Shown here: positions 11,383 through 19,837 of the stretch, piece by piece
Numbering within the stretch: the stretch's first letter is position 1
Layout of the letters: every line of letters starts with the position of its first letter
NCBI RefSeq assembly: GCF_003967515.1
Contig: NZ_BIFQ01000002.1
Coordinates: forward strand, 2,108,001 to 2,172,000
Direction: 5' to 3'
DNA length: 64,000 nucleotides
Source of the DNA: Dictyobacter aurantiacus
Lineage (GTDB): Bacteria > Chloroflexota > Ktedonobacteria > Ktedonobacterales > Ktedonobacteraceae
Notes under the pieces: generated by a model
What the model was told of the DNA's origin: nothing
The model's database searches: none
Seen by the model: the letters and a program-made list of their open reading frames with translations, nothing else
Translations under genes and position numbers: made by a program

Positions 11383-11466
11383 GCCAGCCATATGCATGAA
11401 CTATGCATATGGCTGGCAAGGCCAGATAGAGAAAAACAGAGCCTCTATCTGGCCTTGCCATTTTTT
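11383..11466 (+). terminator. Two overlapping hairpins ending in a T run, after the peptide gene
   Basis: Hairpin 1: GCCAGCCATATGCAT (11383-11397) pairs with 11403-11417. Hairpin 2: GGCAAGGCCAGATAGAG (11415-11431) pairs with 11443-11459 and is followed by ATTTTTTATTT. The arms share 11415-11417, so the two stems cannot both be complete. The second is a strong intrinsic terminator that would let the small peptide be made in excess over the export genes. Confidence 0.75.
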
Positions 11467-11512
11467 ATTTACAATCTTTGCTTATCGAATTATCTACGTA
11501 CCTATACCTTTT

Positions 11513-11716
11513 AGAACGTGTCTGACTCCTATGATGATGGCCTGTGGCCTGCATGGGTTTTCGCACCTCCGGTGCTCAGAATTCCCTTGTGTGTCGTGCA
11601 TGGGGCGCGCATCCGCGCGCCCCATGCACGACACACAAAAACAGTGCGGCCGCGTAGCGGACGCCCGTGCGAGGGCGCTCACGTGCCCCCAAAGTGGTGG
11701 GAATAAGACACATTCT
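11513..11716 (+). repeat. Modular hairpin repeat, copy A
   Basis: A 204-bp copy of an intergenic repeat family. Imperfect terminal inverted repeats are AGAACGTGTCTGACTCC (11513-11529) and the complement of 11700-11716 (14 of 17 match). Inside are GCACCTCCGGTGCTCA, then a 24-bp perfect stem (11587-11610 with 11615-11638, loop ATCC), then GCGGCCGCGTAGCGGACGC and a GC-rich segment ending CACGTGCCCCC. It separates the peptide gene from its export genes. Frames reading through it are not considered genes. Confidence 0.8.
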
Positions 11717-11772
11717 TACCATGGTGGACATTATTGCTAATAATCACATTATCATAGATGGGAGGAGTAGGG

Positions 11773-12339
11773 ATGTCTTCCTCGGAACCCTCAATTTTTC
11801 GTGAACAGGCTTTAAAGAATTATCTACAGCGGCGTGACCGGGGTATTCTTTTGCGGCTCATCTCACCACCGGCATTCGCCTGTTTGTGGATTTTACTGGT
11901 ATTTGCCCTGGTTATGGGGATGCTGGCCTGGCTTGTCAGGGTGCCAGCGTCGGTTTCGGGGCAGGGACTCATCACGGAGCCCGGGAAGGATGCACAACAG
12001 TTAACGGCGGTTGTCTTTGTCCCGCTCAATCAACGTACCAGGCTGCACAGTGGTGATCCAGCCACACTACAACTCGGCTCAAGCGGTATTACTTTACGTG
12101 GTACGGTACAGCAAGTTGAATCAGGGATTATCGGCCCTGATGAGGCACGCACACGCTTTCATTTACAGGGTCCACTGGCCCAGGTTATCCTCACCCCTTC
12201 TGTAGCTGTCATGGTGCAGATCGAACCGACGCCCACTGCTCATACGTACGCCGGCAGTTACTGCATGACAAGCGTGCAAACCGGCACGCAGAGTGTGCTT
12301 TCACTCGTACCGGGACTCGATCATATTTTACCGTCGTAA
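11773..12339 (+). CDS. Short HlyD-like membrane fusion (accessory) protein of peptide exporter
   Basis: About 188 residues with one membrane segment (about 27-47, ACLWILLVFALVMGMLAWLV) followed by a beta-rich lipoyl/barrel-like part (VPASVSGQGLITEP..., ALQ/LQLGSSGITLRGTVQQVESG). It is much shorter than usual HlyD proteins and lacks the coiled-coil hairpin, so it may be a reduced adaptor for a single-membrane cell. The start at 11773 is chosen because GGAGGAG lies just upstream, while ATG 11758 would precede that site. It is 16 bases from the exporter gene and presumably works with it. Confidence 0.7.
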   Translation: MSSSEPSIFREQALKNYLQRRDRGILLRLISPPAFACLWILLVFALVMGMLAWLVRVPASVSGQGLITEPGKDAQQLTAVVFVPLNQRTRLHSGDPATLQLGSSGITLRGTVQQVESGIIGPDEARTRFHLQGPLAQVILTPSVAVMVQIEPTPTAHTYAGSYCMTSVQTGTQSVLSLVPGLDHILPS

Positions 12340-12355
12340 CGAGAGGGGAGCCGCG

Positions 12356-14758
12356 ATGCAAGATACACGATCTCATGAAAATTCGGCCCCGGCAACAGGG
12401 GATGGTGAGGAGATGGAGGCGCCGACTCAGCATATAGATGGCATCAAAGATATGGCGGAACTTATTCGCCTGGCACAATTGATCCAGGAAGAAGAACGGC
12501 GTGCCGCCCAACAAAAGGAGCAGGAGACCACCTCGTCCAAATCGGCTGAAAGCGCTGATAGGCCATCCCTATCCGACAAACTGAAGATCAGATTAAAAGA
12601 ATGGCGCCGGGTTCCCGAAATGCGGCAGATGAGCGAAGTCGAGTGTGGGGCCGCCTGCCTGGCCATGATCCTGAACTATCATGGCTGTGTCACCACCGTC
12701 TCAGAGGTACAGGAACGCTGCGGCGTCGGACGCGATGGGTTGAGTGCCCTGACTATTCTCACATCGGCACATCAATATGGATTGCGTTCAAGGCCGGTGG
12801 CCATTAAAGACATCGAGAATTTTCGCTTTGTCACGCTACCGGCCATCGTTCACTGGGAGTTTAATCACTTTATCGTCGTTGAGCGCTGGTCAGACCGCCA
12901 TGTTGACGTGGTCGATCCCGCAGTGGGACGGCGGCGCCTGACACCAGAAGAGTTTGCCGATGGTTTTACCGGCGTGGTGCTGATGCTGGAACCTGGACTA
13001 CAATTTGAACGGCGCGCGTCCAACTCAACCTTCTCACTTACAACGTATACGCGTTCGCTGCTCCACCTGCGAGGCACTATCATACAAATACTGCTGGCAT
13101 CATTACTGCTGCAACTCTTTGGACTGGGCATCCCGCTGCTGACGCGCGTCATTGTTGATACTATTATTCCAACCCAGGCCACCCAGCTACTGACGTTTCT
13201 GGGACTGGGAATGATTGTGCTTATTCTCACCCAGGGCATCACAACGCTCTTGCGCTCATCCCTGTTGATTTATCTGCGTACACGCATTGACGCGCAAATG
13301 ATGCTAAACTTTTTTGAGCACCTGCTTAGTTTGCCCTATCGCTTCTTTCAACTCCGGCTCAGTGGTGACCTGCTCTCACGTGTCAACAGCAATATAGTTA
13401 TTCGTGACCTGCTCTCCAATCAACTCATCTCGACCCTGCTCGATGGCAGTACGGTGCTTGTCTACATGGTGATTCTGTTCTCCCAATCGCCGTTGATCGC
13501 GGGAATCGCCCTGGTGATCGGCCTTCTTGAAGTTGGAGTTCTCTGGCTGAGTGCGCCCCTGATCCGTCGCATGACCCAGCAAGATCTGGCGGCCCAGGGA
13601 AAGACGCAGGGATATCTCAACGAGGCATTGGCCGGCATCGCCACCCTGAAGGCCGCGGGAGCCGAGCAGCGTGCGCTCGATCGCTGGACCAATCTGTTCT
13701 TTGATGAGATGAACATCTCTATGCGCCTCAGCTATCTCACATCTATCGTCAGCGCGTTCATGAATATTCTCCAATTGACTTCTCCATTCGTGCTGCTCTG
13801 GATTGGAGCGTTGCTGGTGATTCACGGCACAATGTCGATTGGTAGTATGCTGGCACTTAATGCACTGGCCGTTTCTTTTCTCGCCCCATTTAGTTCGCTT
13901 GCCACCACTGGTAGCAGTTTGCAAATTGTCCGCGCTCACTTTGATCGCATATCCGACGTAGTGAGCGCCGAGAGTGAGCAGGATCCACAGCAGGTGTCGC
14001 TGCCTCCGCGTCTGACAGGACGTATTGAGCTGAAGAATGTGAGCTTCCAGTACGATGCCCACGCGCCCATGGTGCTACAAGACATCACGGTCTCTATTCA
14101 GCCCGGCCAGAAGGTAGCACTCGTGGGAAAAACGGGCTCGGGCAAGAGCACGCTCGGAAAATTGCTGATCGGATTGGTAACGCCAACGCAGGGAGAGATT
14201 CTCTTCGACGGTTTGCCCCTTCAGACGCTGAATTATCGCGCGCTGCGCAGTCAACTCGGGGTTGTATTGCAGGAGGCTTTTATCTTTAGTGGCTCAGTGC
14301 GTGAAAATATCGCGCTCAACAATCCAGCCATGGAGATGGAACGAGTTGTGCAGGCTGCGAGGGCAGCCGCTATTCATGAGGATGTCGAGAAGATGCCCAT
14401 GCAGTATGAGACACTGGTATCCGAGGGTGGAAGTGCTTTCTCCGGAGGCCAACGTCAGCGCCTGGCGCTGGCGCGCGCCCTGGCGACACGGCCTGGTATT
14501 CTCCTGTTAGATGAAGCGACCAGCGCTCTGGATGTCGCAACAGAGCGAGTGGTCGAAAAGAATATCAGCGTCCTCTCCTGTACGCAGATCATTATTGCCC
14601 ATCGCCTGAGCACTATTCGTCACGCGGACCTGATTCTTGTACTGGATGAAGGACACATCGTAGAACAGGGCACGCATGACGCTTTGATTCATCAGGATGG
14701 GTATTATGCCAGACTTATTCATGCCCAGATGGAGACGGGTGCTATTACGGCTGGTTGA
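12356..14758 (+). CDS. Peptidase-containing ABC exporter (C39 peptidase, permease and ATPase)
   Basis: 800 residues from ATG 12356, preceded by GAGAGGGGAG. A charged N-terminal extension (1-85) precedes a C39 peptidase domain with oxyanion Q91, catalytic C97 (EVECGAAC), H171 (NHFIVV) and D187 (VDPAVG). Six membrane helices (about 235-520) and an ATPase domain follow, with Walker A GKTGSGKST, signature FSGGQRQR, Walker B ILLLDEATSALD and H-loop AHRLSTI. All catalytic residues are intact. The family cuts Gly-Gly leaders and exports the peptide; the 72-residue peptide upstream is the obvious substrate. Confidence 0.93.
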   Translation: MQDTRSHENSAPATGDGEEMEAPTQHIDGIKDMAELIRLAQLIQEEERRAAQQKEQETTSSKSAESADRPSLSDKLKIRLKEWRRVPEMRQMSEVECGAACLAMILNYHGCVTTVSEVQERCGVGRDGLSALTILTSAHQYGLRSRPVAIKDIENFRFVTLPAIVHWEFNHFIVVERWSDRHVDVVDPAVGRRRLTPEEFADGFTGVVLMLEPGLQFERRASNSTFSLTTYTRSLLHLRGTIIQILLASLLLQLFGLGIPLLTRVIVDTIIPTQATQLLTFLGLGMIVLILTQGITTLLRSSLLIYLRTRIDAQMMLNFFEHLLSLPYRFFQLRLSGDLLSRVNSNIVIRDLLSNQLISTLLDGSTVLVYMVILFSQSPLIAGIALVIGLLEVGVLWLSAPLIRRMTQQDLAAQGKTQGYLNEALAGIATLKAAGAEQRALDRWTNLFFDEMNISMRLSYLTSIVSAFMNILQLTSPFVLLWIGALLVIHGTMSIGSMLALNALAVSFLAPFSSLATTGSSLQIVRAHFDRISDVVSAESEQDPQQVSLPPRLTGRIELKNVSFQYDAHAPMVLQDITVSIQPGQKVALVGKTGSGKSTLGKLLIGLVTPTQGEILFDGLPLQTLNYRALRSQLGVVLQEAFIFSGSVRENIALNNPAMEMERVVQAARAAAIHEDVEKMPMQYETLVSEGGSAFSGGQRQRLALARALATRPGILLLDEATSALDVATERVVEKNISVLSCTQIIIAHRLSTIRHADLILVLDEGHIVEQGTHDALIHQDGYYARLIHAQMETGAITAG

Positions 14759-14821
14759 GCGGCGTTTGCCTGTTCCATGCCCTCCTGTTTTTTGTGCTCG
14801 GTTGGATACAGGCTGAAACCG

Positions 14822-15874
14822 TTATGCCCGGGGAGGAGGTAACTCGCCCGAGCCGCGCGCGATCAACCGCGTTGGTATGATTGTCTGCTGAAAGGGGACG
14901 GTGCTACCGGCCAGACGCGCGAACAGGATCTCCGCGGCTCGCGTCCCCATTGCGGCTGGATCATGAGCGACCACTGTTATAGGGGTGGGTAGCATATCGG
15001 CGAGATCGAAATCATCGAAGCCTATAAATGCTGGCTGTTGCGTGTAGGAGCGCAATGCTCGCAGTACCGCGATACTGATACGATTGCTGGTGGAGAAGAT
15101 CGCGCTGGGCGGCTGTGGTAGGCTCATCAACGCGTGGGTGGCCTGGTGGGCCAGTTGCGCCTCATCGCAATTAGAATAGATCAAGCTTTCATCGCAGGGG
15201 ATACCATGCTCGGCCAGTGTTTCATAGTAGCCCGCGATACGCTCAGCTCCAGTATAGACGCGCGGATCACCCTGGATGACGGCGATGCGCCGATGTCCGT
15301 ACGCGAGTAGATGTCTTATAGCCTGACGAGATCCTCCTCGATTATCCAGCACTATCGTATCGGTTTGCAACTGTAGCGGTGGGCGATCCAGAAAGATAAA
15401 TGGAGTTCCCCGGCGTAGTTCCGCAGCCAGGTAGGAATGGTCGGTACCGGCGGGGACAATGCAGAGTCCTTCAACGCGTCGGCTTAATAGAGCATTGACT
15501 AATTCGCGCTCTCGCAGCGCGTTTTCCTCTGAATTACTGATGATCAACATATAGTTATATTGCTGCGCCACCTTCTCCAGGCCACGGGCGATGCTCGAAT
15601 AAAATGGGTTGGCGATATCCTCAATTATAAGTCCAATTGTAGAGGATGTTTGTTTTTGCCGCAGGCTGCGGGCGATATCGTTGCGCCTGAAGCCAAGCTG
15701 CGCGATTGCCTGGTGGACGCGCTCACGCGTCTTTTCGTCTACGCGTGGTTCATTATTGACGACGCGTGAAACTGTTTTGAGGCTGACACCTGCGGCATGG
15801 GCGACATCTTGCATAGTTGGGCGCGCGGCCGGAGGATCGTTAGATTCATGGATAGAGGATACAGGTGTCGACAT
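14822..15874 (-). CDS. LacI-family transcriptional regulator
   Basis: 350 residues. The helix-turn-helix MQDVAHAAGVSLKTVSRVVN (about 21-40) with ERVHQAIAQLGFRRN hinge is typical of LacI/GalR proteins. The periplasmic-binding-protein-like sensor domain follows (IGLIIEDIANPFYSSIARGLE; RRIAVIQGD; FIGFDDFDLADML). It probably senses a sugar or nucleoside. It is divergent from the secreted nucleoside-permease-like gene at 16172, a plausible target, and convergent with the peptide exporter. Confidence 0.9.
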   Translation of the reverse strand: MSTPVSSIHESNDPPAARPTMQDVAHAAGVSLKTVSRVVNNEPRVDEKTRERVHQAIAQLGFRRNDIARSLRQKQTSSTIGLIIEDIANPFYSSIARGLEKVAQQYNYMLIISNSEENALRERELVNALLSRRVEGLCIVPAGTDHSYLAAELRRGTPFIFLDRPPLQLQTDTIVLDNRGGSRQAIRHLLAYGHRRIAVIQGDPRVYTGAERIAGYYETLAEHGIPCDESLIYSNCDEAQLAHQATHALMSLPQPPSAIFSTSNRISIAVLRALRSYTQQPAFIGFDDFDLADMLPTPITVVAHDPAAMGTRAAEILFARLAGSTVPFQQTIIPTRLIARGSGELPPPRA

Positions 15875-16096
15875 AGCCTTTTCCCTCGATTTCTATCAAT
15901 TTTATGTCAGAGTTTTTTTTGTTTCTATCATACACCATATTAATAGATATGTATAAATCTGTACACACAAGATATGTGGCAGGAAAACCTTAGCTTATCT
16001 TTTTTAATACCACTATCAAAGAACAATTACGTTAAAGATAAATTGGTTTCTACTTATAAGTTTTACCAAAAAGTCACCCCGCTTATGATCAGTCAA

Positions 16097-16125
16097 TTGA
16101 CAGTGTAAAAACAGCCGGATATACT
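16097..16125 (+). promoter_or_regulatory. Sigma-70-type promoter for the nucleoside-permease-like gene
   Basis: TTGACA (16097-16102), a 17-base spacer and TATACT (16120-16125), close to consensus. The expected start is about 40 bases before ATG 16172. Confidence 0.75.
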
Positions 16126-16171
16126 CCACCAATGATTTGCCTGTTAATGATTGTATGTGAAGGGAGTAACG

Positions 16172-17134
16172 ATGTTCTCACGTTCTTATTTCAAACGTGC
16201 CAGCCTGGCTGTGCTCTGTCTTGCGGTGTGCCTGGTCGCGTTGTTGAGTACGATTGGTCGCGGACACGCGGCAACAGGACCTTTTCAGGTTAAAGTATTA
16301 GTGATTACCATGTTTTCATCTGAGACACAGCCATGGTTGTCTAATGAGAGCCTGCCGCTTGATTACAAGACGACTGGTGCCTTTAGTGACATGCACTGTA
16401 ACAGCAATGGCCTCTGTGTGACCACCACCGGTGAAGAGAAGGTGAATGCCGCCGCCAGTATGATGGCGATTCTGCGCGATCCACAATTTTCGTTTCAAAA
16501 TACCTATTTTATTACCGCTGGCATTGGTGGTGCGTCTCCCACTAATAACACGCTGGGTTCTGTCGCCTGGGCTAACTGGGTGGTGGACTGGGATCAGGGT
16601 CATCACCTCCTGCCGTCTACAGCTCCTAATGTGCCCCATGGTTACCTGGAGAATAACAAAGCCGGTACCGGTGCCTTCCAACTCAACACGACGCTAACCA
16701 AACTGGCTATGACCCAGACATCAAATTTGAAGCTGCAAGATAGTACCCAGGCCCAGACTGCCAGGCAGAAGTATGCAAATCAGGCCAACCAGCACCCTTC
16801 CGTTCTGACATGTGATACCATGGCCGGTGACGATTACTGGGCGGGACAGGACCTCTCCAACGAGGCTCAGTATATTATGGGTCTACTGACCAACAATCAG
16901 GGCAAATACTGTACGACAGAACAGGAAGACACGGCGGTAGCCGGTGTCTTGCAGCGTACCGGTCACCTGGACCACTACCTGAACCTGCGAGCAGCCAGCA
17001 ACTTTGATCAGCCCGCTTCCGGTCAGTCCGTACAGGATCTACTTGGAAACTTCCCCGGTTCCAGCATCGCTATCGCTAACGCATACACGGTTGGATCGGC
17101 CATGGCCCACTATCTGCTCACGCACCAGGTATAA
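16172..17134 (+). CDS. Secreted purine nucleoside permease-like (NUP family) protein
   Basis: About 320 residues from ATG 16172 (GAAGGGAG upstream); the longer frame from 16151 adds seven residues without a ribosome site. A signal peptide is clear: basic start, hydrophobic core ASLAVLCLAVCLVALL and cleavage near GHAATG. The mature part matches the NUP family: VKVLVITMFSSETQPWL, CVTTTGEEKVNAAASMMA, TAGIGGASP and CDTMAGDDYWAG. Proteins of this type are annotated as purine nucleoside permeases, but the fold is phosphorylase-like and this one has no membrane helices after the signal, so an extracellular nucleoside-binding or cleaving role is likely. Confidence 0.82.
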   Translation: MFSRSYFKRASLAVLCLAVCLVALLSTIGRGHAATGPFQVKVLVITMFSSETQPWLSNESLPLDYKTTGAFSDMHCNSNGLCVTTTGEEKVNAAASMMAILRDPQFSFQNTYFITAGIGGASPTNNTLGSVAWANWVVDWDQGHHLLPSTAPNVPHGYLENNKAGTGAFQLNTTLTKLAMTQTSNLKLQDSTQAQTARQKYANQANQHPSVLTCDTMAGDDYWAGQDLSNEAQYIMGLLTNNQGKYCTTEQEDTAVAGVLQRTGHLDHYLNLRAASNFDQPASGQSVQDLLGNFPGSSIAIANAYTVGSAMAHYLLTHQV

Positions 17135-17158
17135 GGGGGTGTCAAACACACTTTTCTA

Positions 17159-17280
17159 TATAGTTGGAGGCAGCAGGGGCGCGGATGCGCCCCTGCTGCC
17201 TCCAACTATACATGTGTGTGTGAAAGCCCGGGCAGTCCCTGGTGGAGTGTGCGCTGGGCGGCCGCCCAGCGCACACTCCA
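17159..17280. repeat. Two long hairpins, variant of the modular repeat (copy C)
   Basis: The first stem of 24 bp (17159-17182 with 17187-17210, loop GGAT) resembles the other family hairpins in its CAGCAGGGGCGC part. The second is a 38-bp perfect palindrome (17243-17280, centre GGCGGCCGCC). A further small hairpin GGCGCC-GTA-GGCGCC follows near 17293. The conserved left module is absent and terminal repeats are unclear, so this is a diverged or composite copy. It starts 25 bases after the permease-like gene and may end its transcript. Confidence 0.6.
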
Positions 17281-17347
17281 CACTCCCAACCCGGCGCCGT
17301 AGGCGCCAAAGAGGAAAGTGAAAAAAACTGGTATTTTTGGGGGCGGC

Positions 17348-17376
17348 TTGACTATTAGCTCTAGGGCGGATATAAT
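17348..17376 (+). promoter_or_regulatory. Consensus-like promoter of the DEAD-box helicase gene
   Basis: TTGACT (17348-17353), 17-base spacer, TATAAT (17371-17376). The start of transcription is expected near 17383, leaving an untranslated leader of about 240 bases before ATG 17626. Leaders this long are common on cold-shock and RNA-helicase mRNAs. Confidence 0.7.
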
Positions 17377-17625
17377 ACGGGAGATATAACTGTTTGCACG
17401 GCCTGGAACAGATAAATGATGAAGCACTGTTCCCTGATAAAAGACGCTAAAGAGCTCTGAGCAATCCTCTATAGAATATCTCTTCCTGCACGCCAGTTCT
17501 ACTTCTATCAGATAGCAGCATTGCTTCCGTGACCTCGCGGTCTGCATCTGATAATCCCTGACACCATTCGCTGCCGGGGAACTTTAATGCGTCCACCGCA
17601 GACGCTTTGGCCGAAAGGATTTTTC

Positions 17626-19170
17626 ATGCCATCTTTTTCTGAATTCGCATTGCAACCCGCCACACGCGCGGTTTTAGCAGATATGAAAGTTACCCAACCT
17701 TCCCCTATTCAGGCCGGAGCCATTCCAGTGTTGCTGGATGGCAAAGATCTTGTGGGGCAGTCAGCGACTGGTTCGGGTAAGACCCTGGCTTATAGCATCC
17801 CTCTTGTGGAAAGACTTGCTAAAGATAAGCGCTTTGTACAGGCGCTGGTTCTGGTACCGACTCGCGAGCTGGCCGTTCAGGTCAATAATGTTTTAAGCAG
17901 GCTGGCCGCTGCCCGGCGTCTCTCAACCGCCCTCCTGGTGGGTGGGCGACCGTATAACCCGCAGATCTCGGCTCTACGCTATGGTGCCCAGATCGTTGTC
18001 GGCACTCCCGGTCGCGTGAAGGATCACCTGGAGCGAGGCTCCCTGAACCTGACACGCCTGCGCATCTGCGTGCTGGACGAGGCTGACCAGATGCTGGATA
18101 GTGGATTTGCGCCCGAAATCGAGCAGATCCTGACCACAACGCCTGAAACACGCCAGATGGCCCTCTTCTCGGCCACCATGCCTGACTGGGTGGCGAAGAT
18201 ACAGGAGAAATTCCTGAAGGATCCCGCCATGGTCGCTATCCAACCGGCCATCGGGGCGGAAAGTACCATCGAACAGATCGCATATCAGATACCGCAGAAT
18301 CAGAAGATGGCGGCCCTCTGTACATTGCTGAACTCCACCGATGGTGAAAGCAGCCTGATCTTTGGCAAGACCAAATATGGCGTGGAGAAGTTAGGCAAGC
18401 AGCTTACCAACCTTGGTTTTGCGGTAGGGACCCTACATGGGAACAAGAGCCAGCGTGCCCGTGAAGAGGTGCTGGCCGCTTTCCGCCATGGGCGCGTGCA
18501 GACCTTGCTGGCAACCAACGTAGCCGCTCGTGGGTTGGATATCCGGGGCATTCGCCAGGTTATCAACTATGAGTTGCCCGAATCCAGTGAGCTATTCACC
18601 CATCGCATTGGCCGTACTGGTCGCATGGGAGACCATGGTAAGGCCATTACGCTGCTAACGCCGGGGGACGTCTCCAAATGGCGGCGCATGTCGCGCAACC
18701 TCGGGCAGGCGGTCTCGCTTCAACAACTGACAATCGATGAGGATGCTATGATTGCCAGACCAGTCGCGAAGCCCGTTATGGTAGCCGAGCCGCAGTTCGA
18801 GCAGCCTTCAGGAGCACGTCCCGCCCGTAATCGCAAATTCGCATCCCCAGCTACAGTGGCTCCTAAAGGTAGCAGGATGGAGGCCGAAGATAAAAATCCT
18901 GCTGAAGTGAAGCCGCGCCCAAAAAAGATCCGCGTCAATACGGCTCCTGTCTGGAAATCAGAAGAGTTCGTTGAGCCGGACCGTTTTGCTGGCAGGAGAG
19001 AGCATAGTAGTAAACGTCCGGCGGGCCGATCCGCGCACTTTGGCGGCCATAAAGTAAAGCAGAGGACGCATATATCCTTTGAGGCCGAAGCCCAACACCA
19101 TGACAACGACAGGAAGTCTGGACGCGTACGCCGCCGCGTCGCCTCTAGCGGTCGACCCGGTCAGCGCTAA
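17626..19170 (+). CDS. DEAD-box ATP-dependent RNA helicase
   Basis: About 514 residues from ATG 17626 (GAAAGGA upstream); ATG 17587 adds 13 residues and lacks a site. Motifs in order: Q motif (FALQPATRAVLADMKVTQPSPIQ), I ATGSGKT, Ia PTRELAVQ, Ib TPGRV, II DEAD, III SAT, IV-VI including ATNVAARGLDI and HRIGRTGRMG. The C-terminal 150 residues are basic and low-complexity, probably an RNA-binding tail. It likely remodels rRNA or mRNA structure in the cytoplasm. It is followed by an intrinsic terminator. Confidence 0.93.
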   Translation: MPSFSEFALQPATRAVLADMKVTQPSPIQAGAIPVLLDGKDLVGQSATGSGKTLAYSIPLVERLAKDKRFVQALVLVPTRELAVQVNNVLSRLAAARRLSTALLVGGRPYNPQISALRYGAQIVVGTPGRVKDHLERGSLNLTRLRICVLDEADQMLDSGFAPEIEQILTTTPETRQMALFSATMPDWVAKIQEKFLKDPAMVAIQPAIGAESTIEQIAYQIPQNQKMAALCTLLNSTDGESSLIFGKTKYGVEKLGKQLTNLGFAVGTLHGNKSQRAREEVLAAFRHGRVQTLLATNVAARGLDIRGIRQVINYELPESSELFTHRIGRTGRMGDHGKAITLLTPGDVSKWRRMSRNLGQAVSLQQLTIDEDAMIARPVAKPVMVAEPQFEQPSGARPARNRKFASPATVAPKGSRMEAEDKNPAEVKPRPKKIRVNTAPVWKSEEFVEPDRFAGRREHSSKRPAGRSAHFGGHKVKQRTHISFEAEAQHHDNDRKSGRVRRRVASSGRPGQR

Positions 19171-19205
19171 CCTGGTTACTACCTGGTGAATATATTCATC
19201 CAGAA

Positions 19206-19242
19206 GGTACCCCTCTATGACAAAAGGAGGGGTGCCTTTATT
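19206..19242 (+). terminator. Intrinsic terminator of the helicase gene
   Basis: GGTACCCCTC (19206-19215) pairs with GAGGGGTGCC (19227-19236), followed by TTTATTTATT. It lies between the convergent helicase and ACT-protein genes. Confidence 0.8.
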
Positions 19243-19688
19243 TATTGGATGGCGTGGGGTGCCGTGGCTTTATTCTCGCTGCGCACCGTGTGGCCTGCCT
19301 GAGCCAGGATTTGAATCGCCTGATTGAGATCTTGTTCTCGTACCAGGACATGCCCGGTATCATACGTGGTGGCGGTAAAGACGCTCAGATTGGCGTTTGC
19401 CAGAGGGGATAACACCGCCGCCAGGATGCCGGTGGTGTCGGGCGCAAAGGGACCCTCGATGCGCAGGCAGCGCCATCCCCTGGTATAAATAGCCTCATCT
19501 GTTATGTTAGTCTGTGGGCAAATGATCGAGAGCTCTTCATCTGTTTTGGTAATGGCTACAAAATTTCCGTTGAGCATGTCGGACGAAAGCGGGGTCGCCG
19601 GATCTAAACGGCAGATGGCCAGCACATCGGGTTGAAGCGTAAGTATAAGTCGTTTATTTGTCATTATCGCCTGATCCCTCTTCTTCAT
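19242..19688 (-). CDS. ACT-domain protein
   Basis: 148 residues with two ACT-like halves: LTLQPDVLAICRLDP...SDMLNGNFVAITKTDEELSIICP and a second part with GPFAPDTTGILAAVLSPLANANLSVFTATTYDTGHVLV. This matches the stand-alone ACT_7-type family that binds amino acids. No catalytic domain, so it is probably a sensor. The ATG at 19688 or the internal ATG at 19664 could be the start. Confidence 0.8.
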   Translation of the reverse strand: MKKRDQAIMTNKRLILTLQPDVLAICRLDPATPLSSDMLNGNFVAITKTDEELSIICPQTNITDEAIYTRGWRCLRIEGPFAPDTTGILAAVLSPLANANLSVFTATTYDTGHVLVREQDLNQAIQILAQAGHTVRSENKATAPHAIQ

Positions 19689-19837
19689 CTTCTCATGAAC
19701 CAGATCACCTGTTCTGGACTTCAGCGCTGAAGTTATTTTCCTAGCCGTCTTCTAGAAGTGTGCCACATTTTGTATTTTTTCTCAATCGAAGTTGATGAAC
19801 ATGTGAAGGAGTATTGAAGCACGATCAGTGGTCTGGA

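Noticed and set aside
11494..11740. Frames crossing repeat copy A, giving RASxRPH and MHDTQ-type peptides on both strands
   Set aside because: Both strands give similar peptides because of the palindrome; there is no independent coding evidence.
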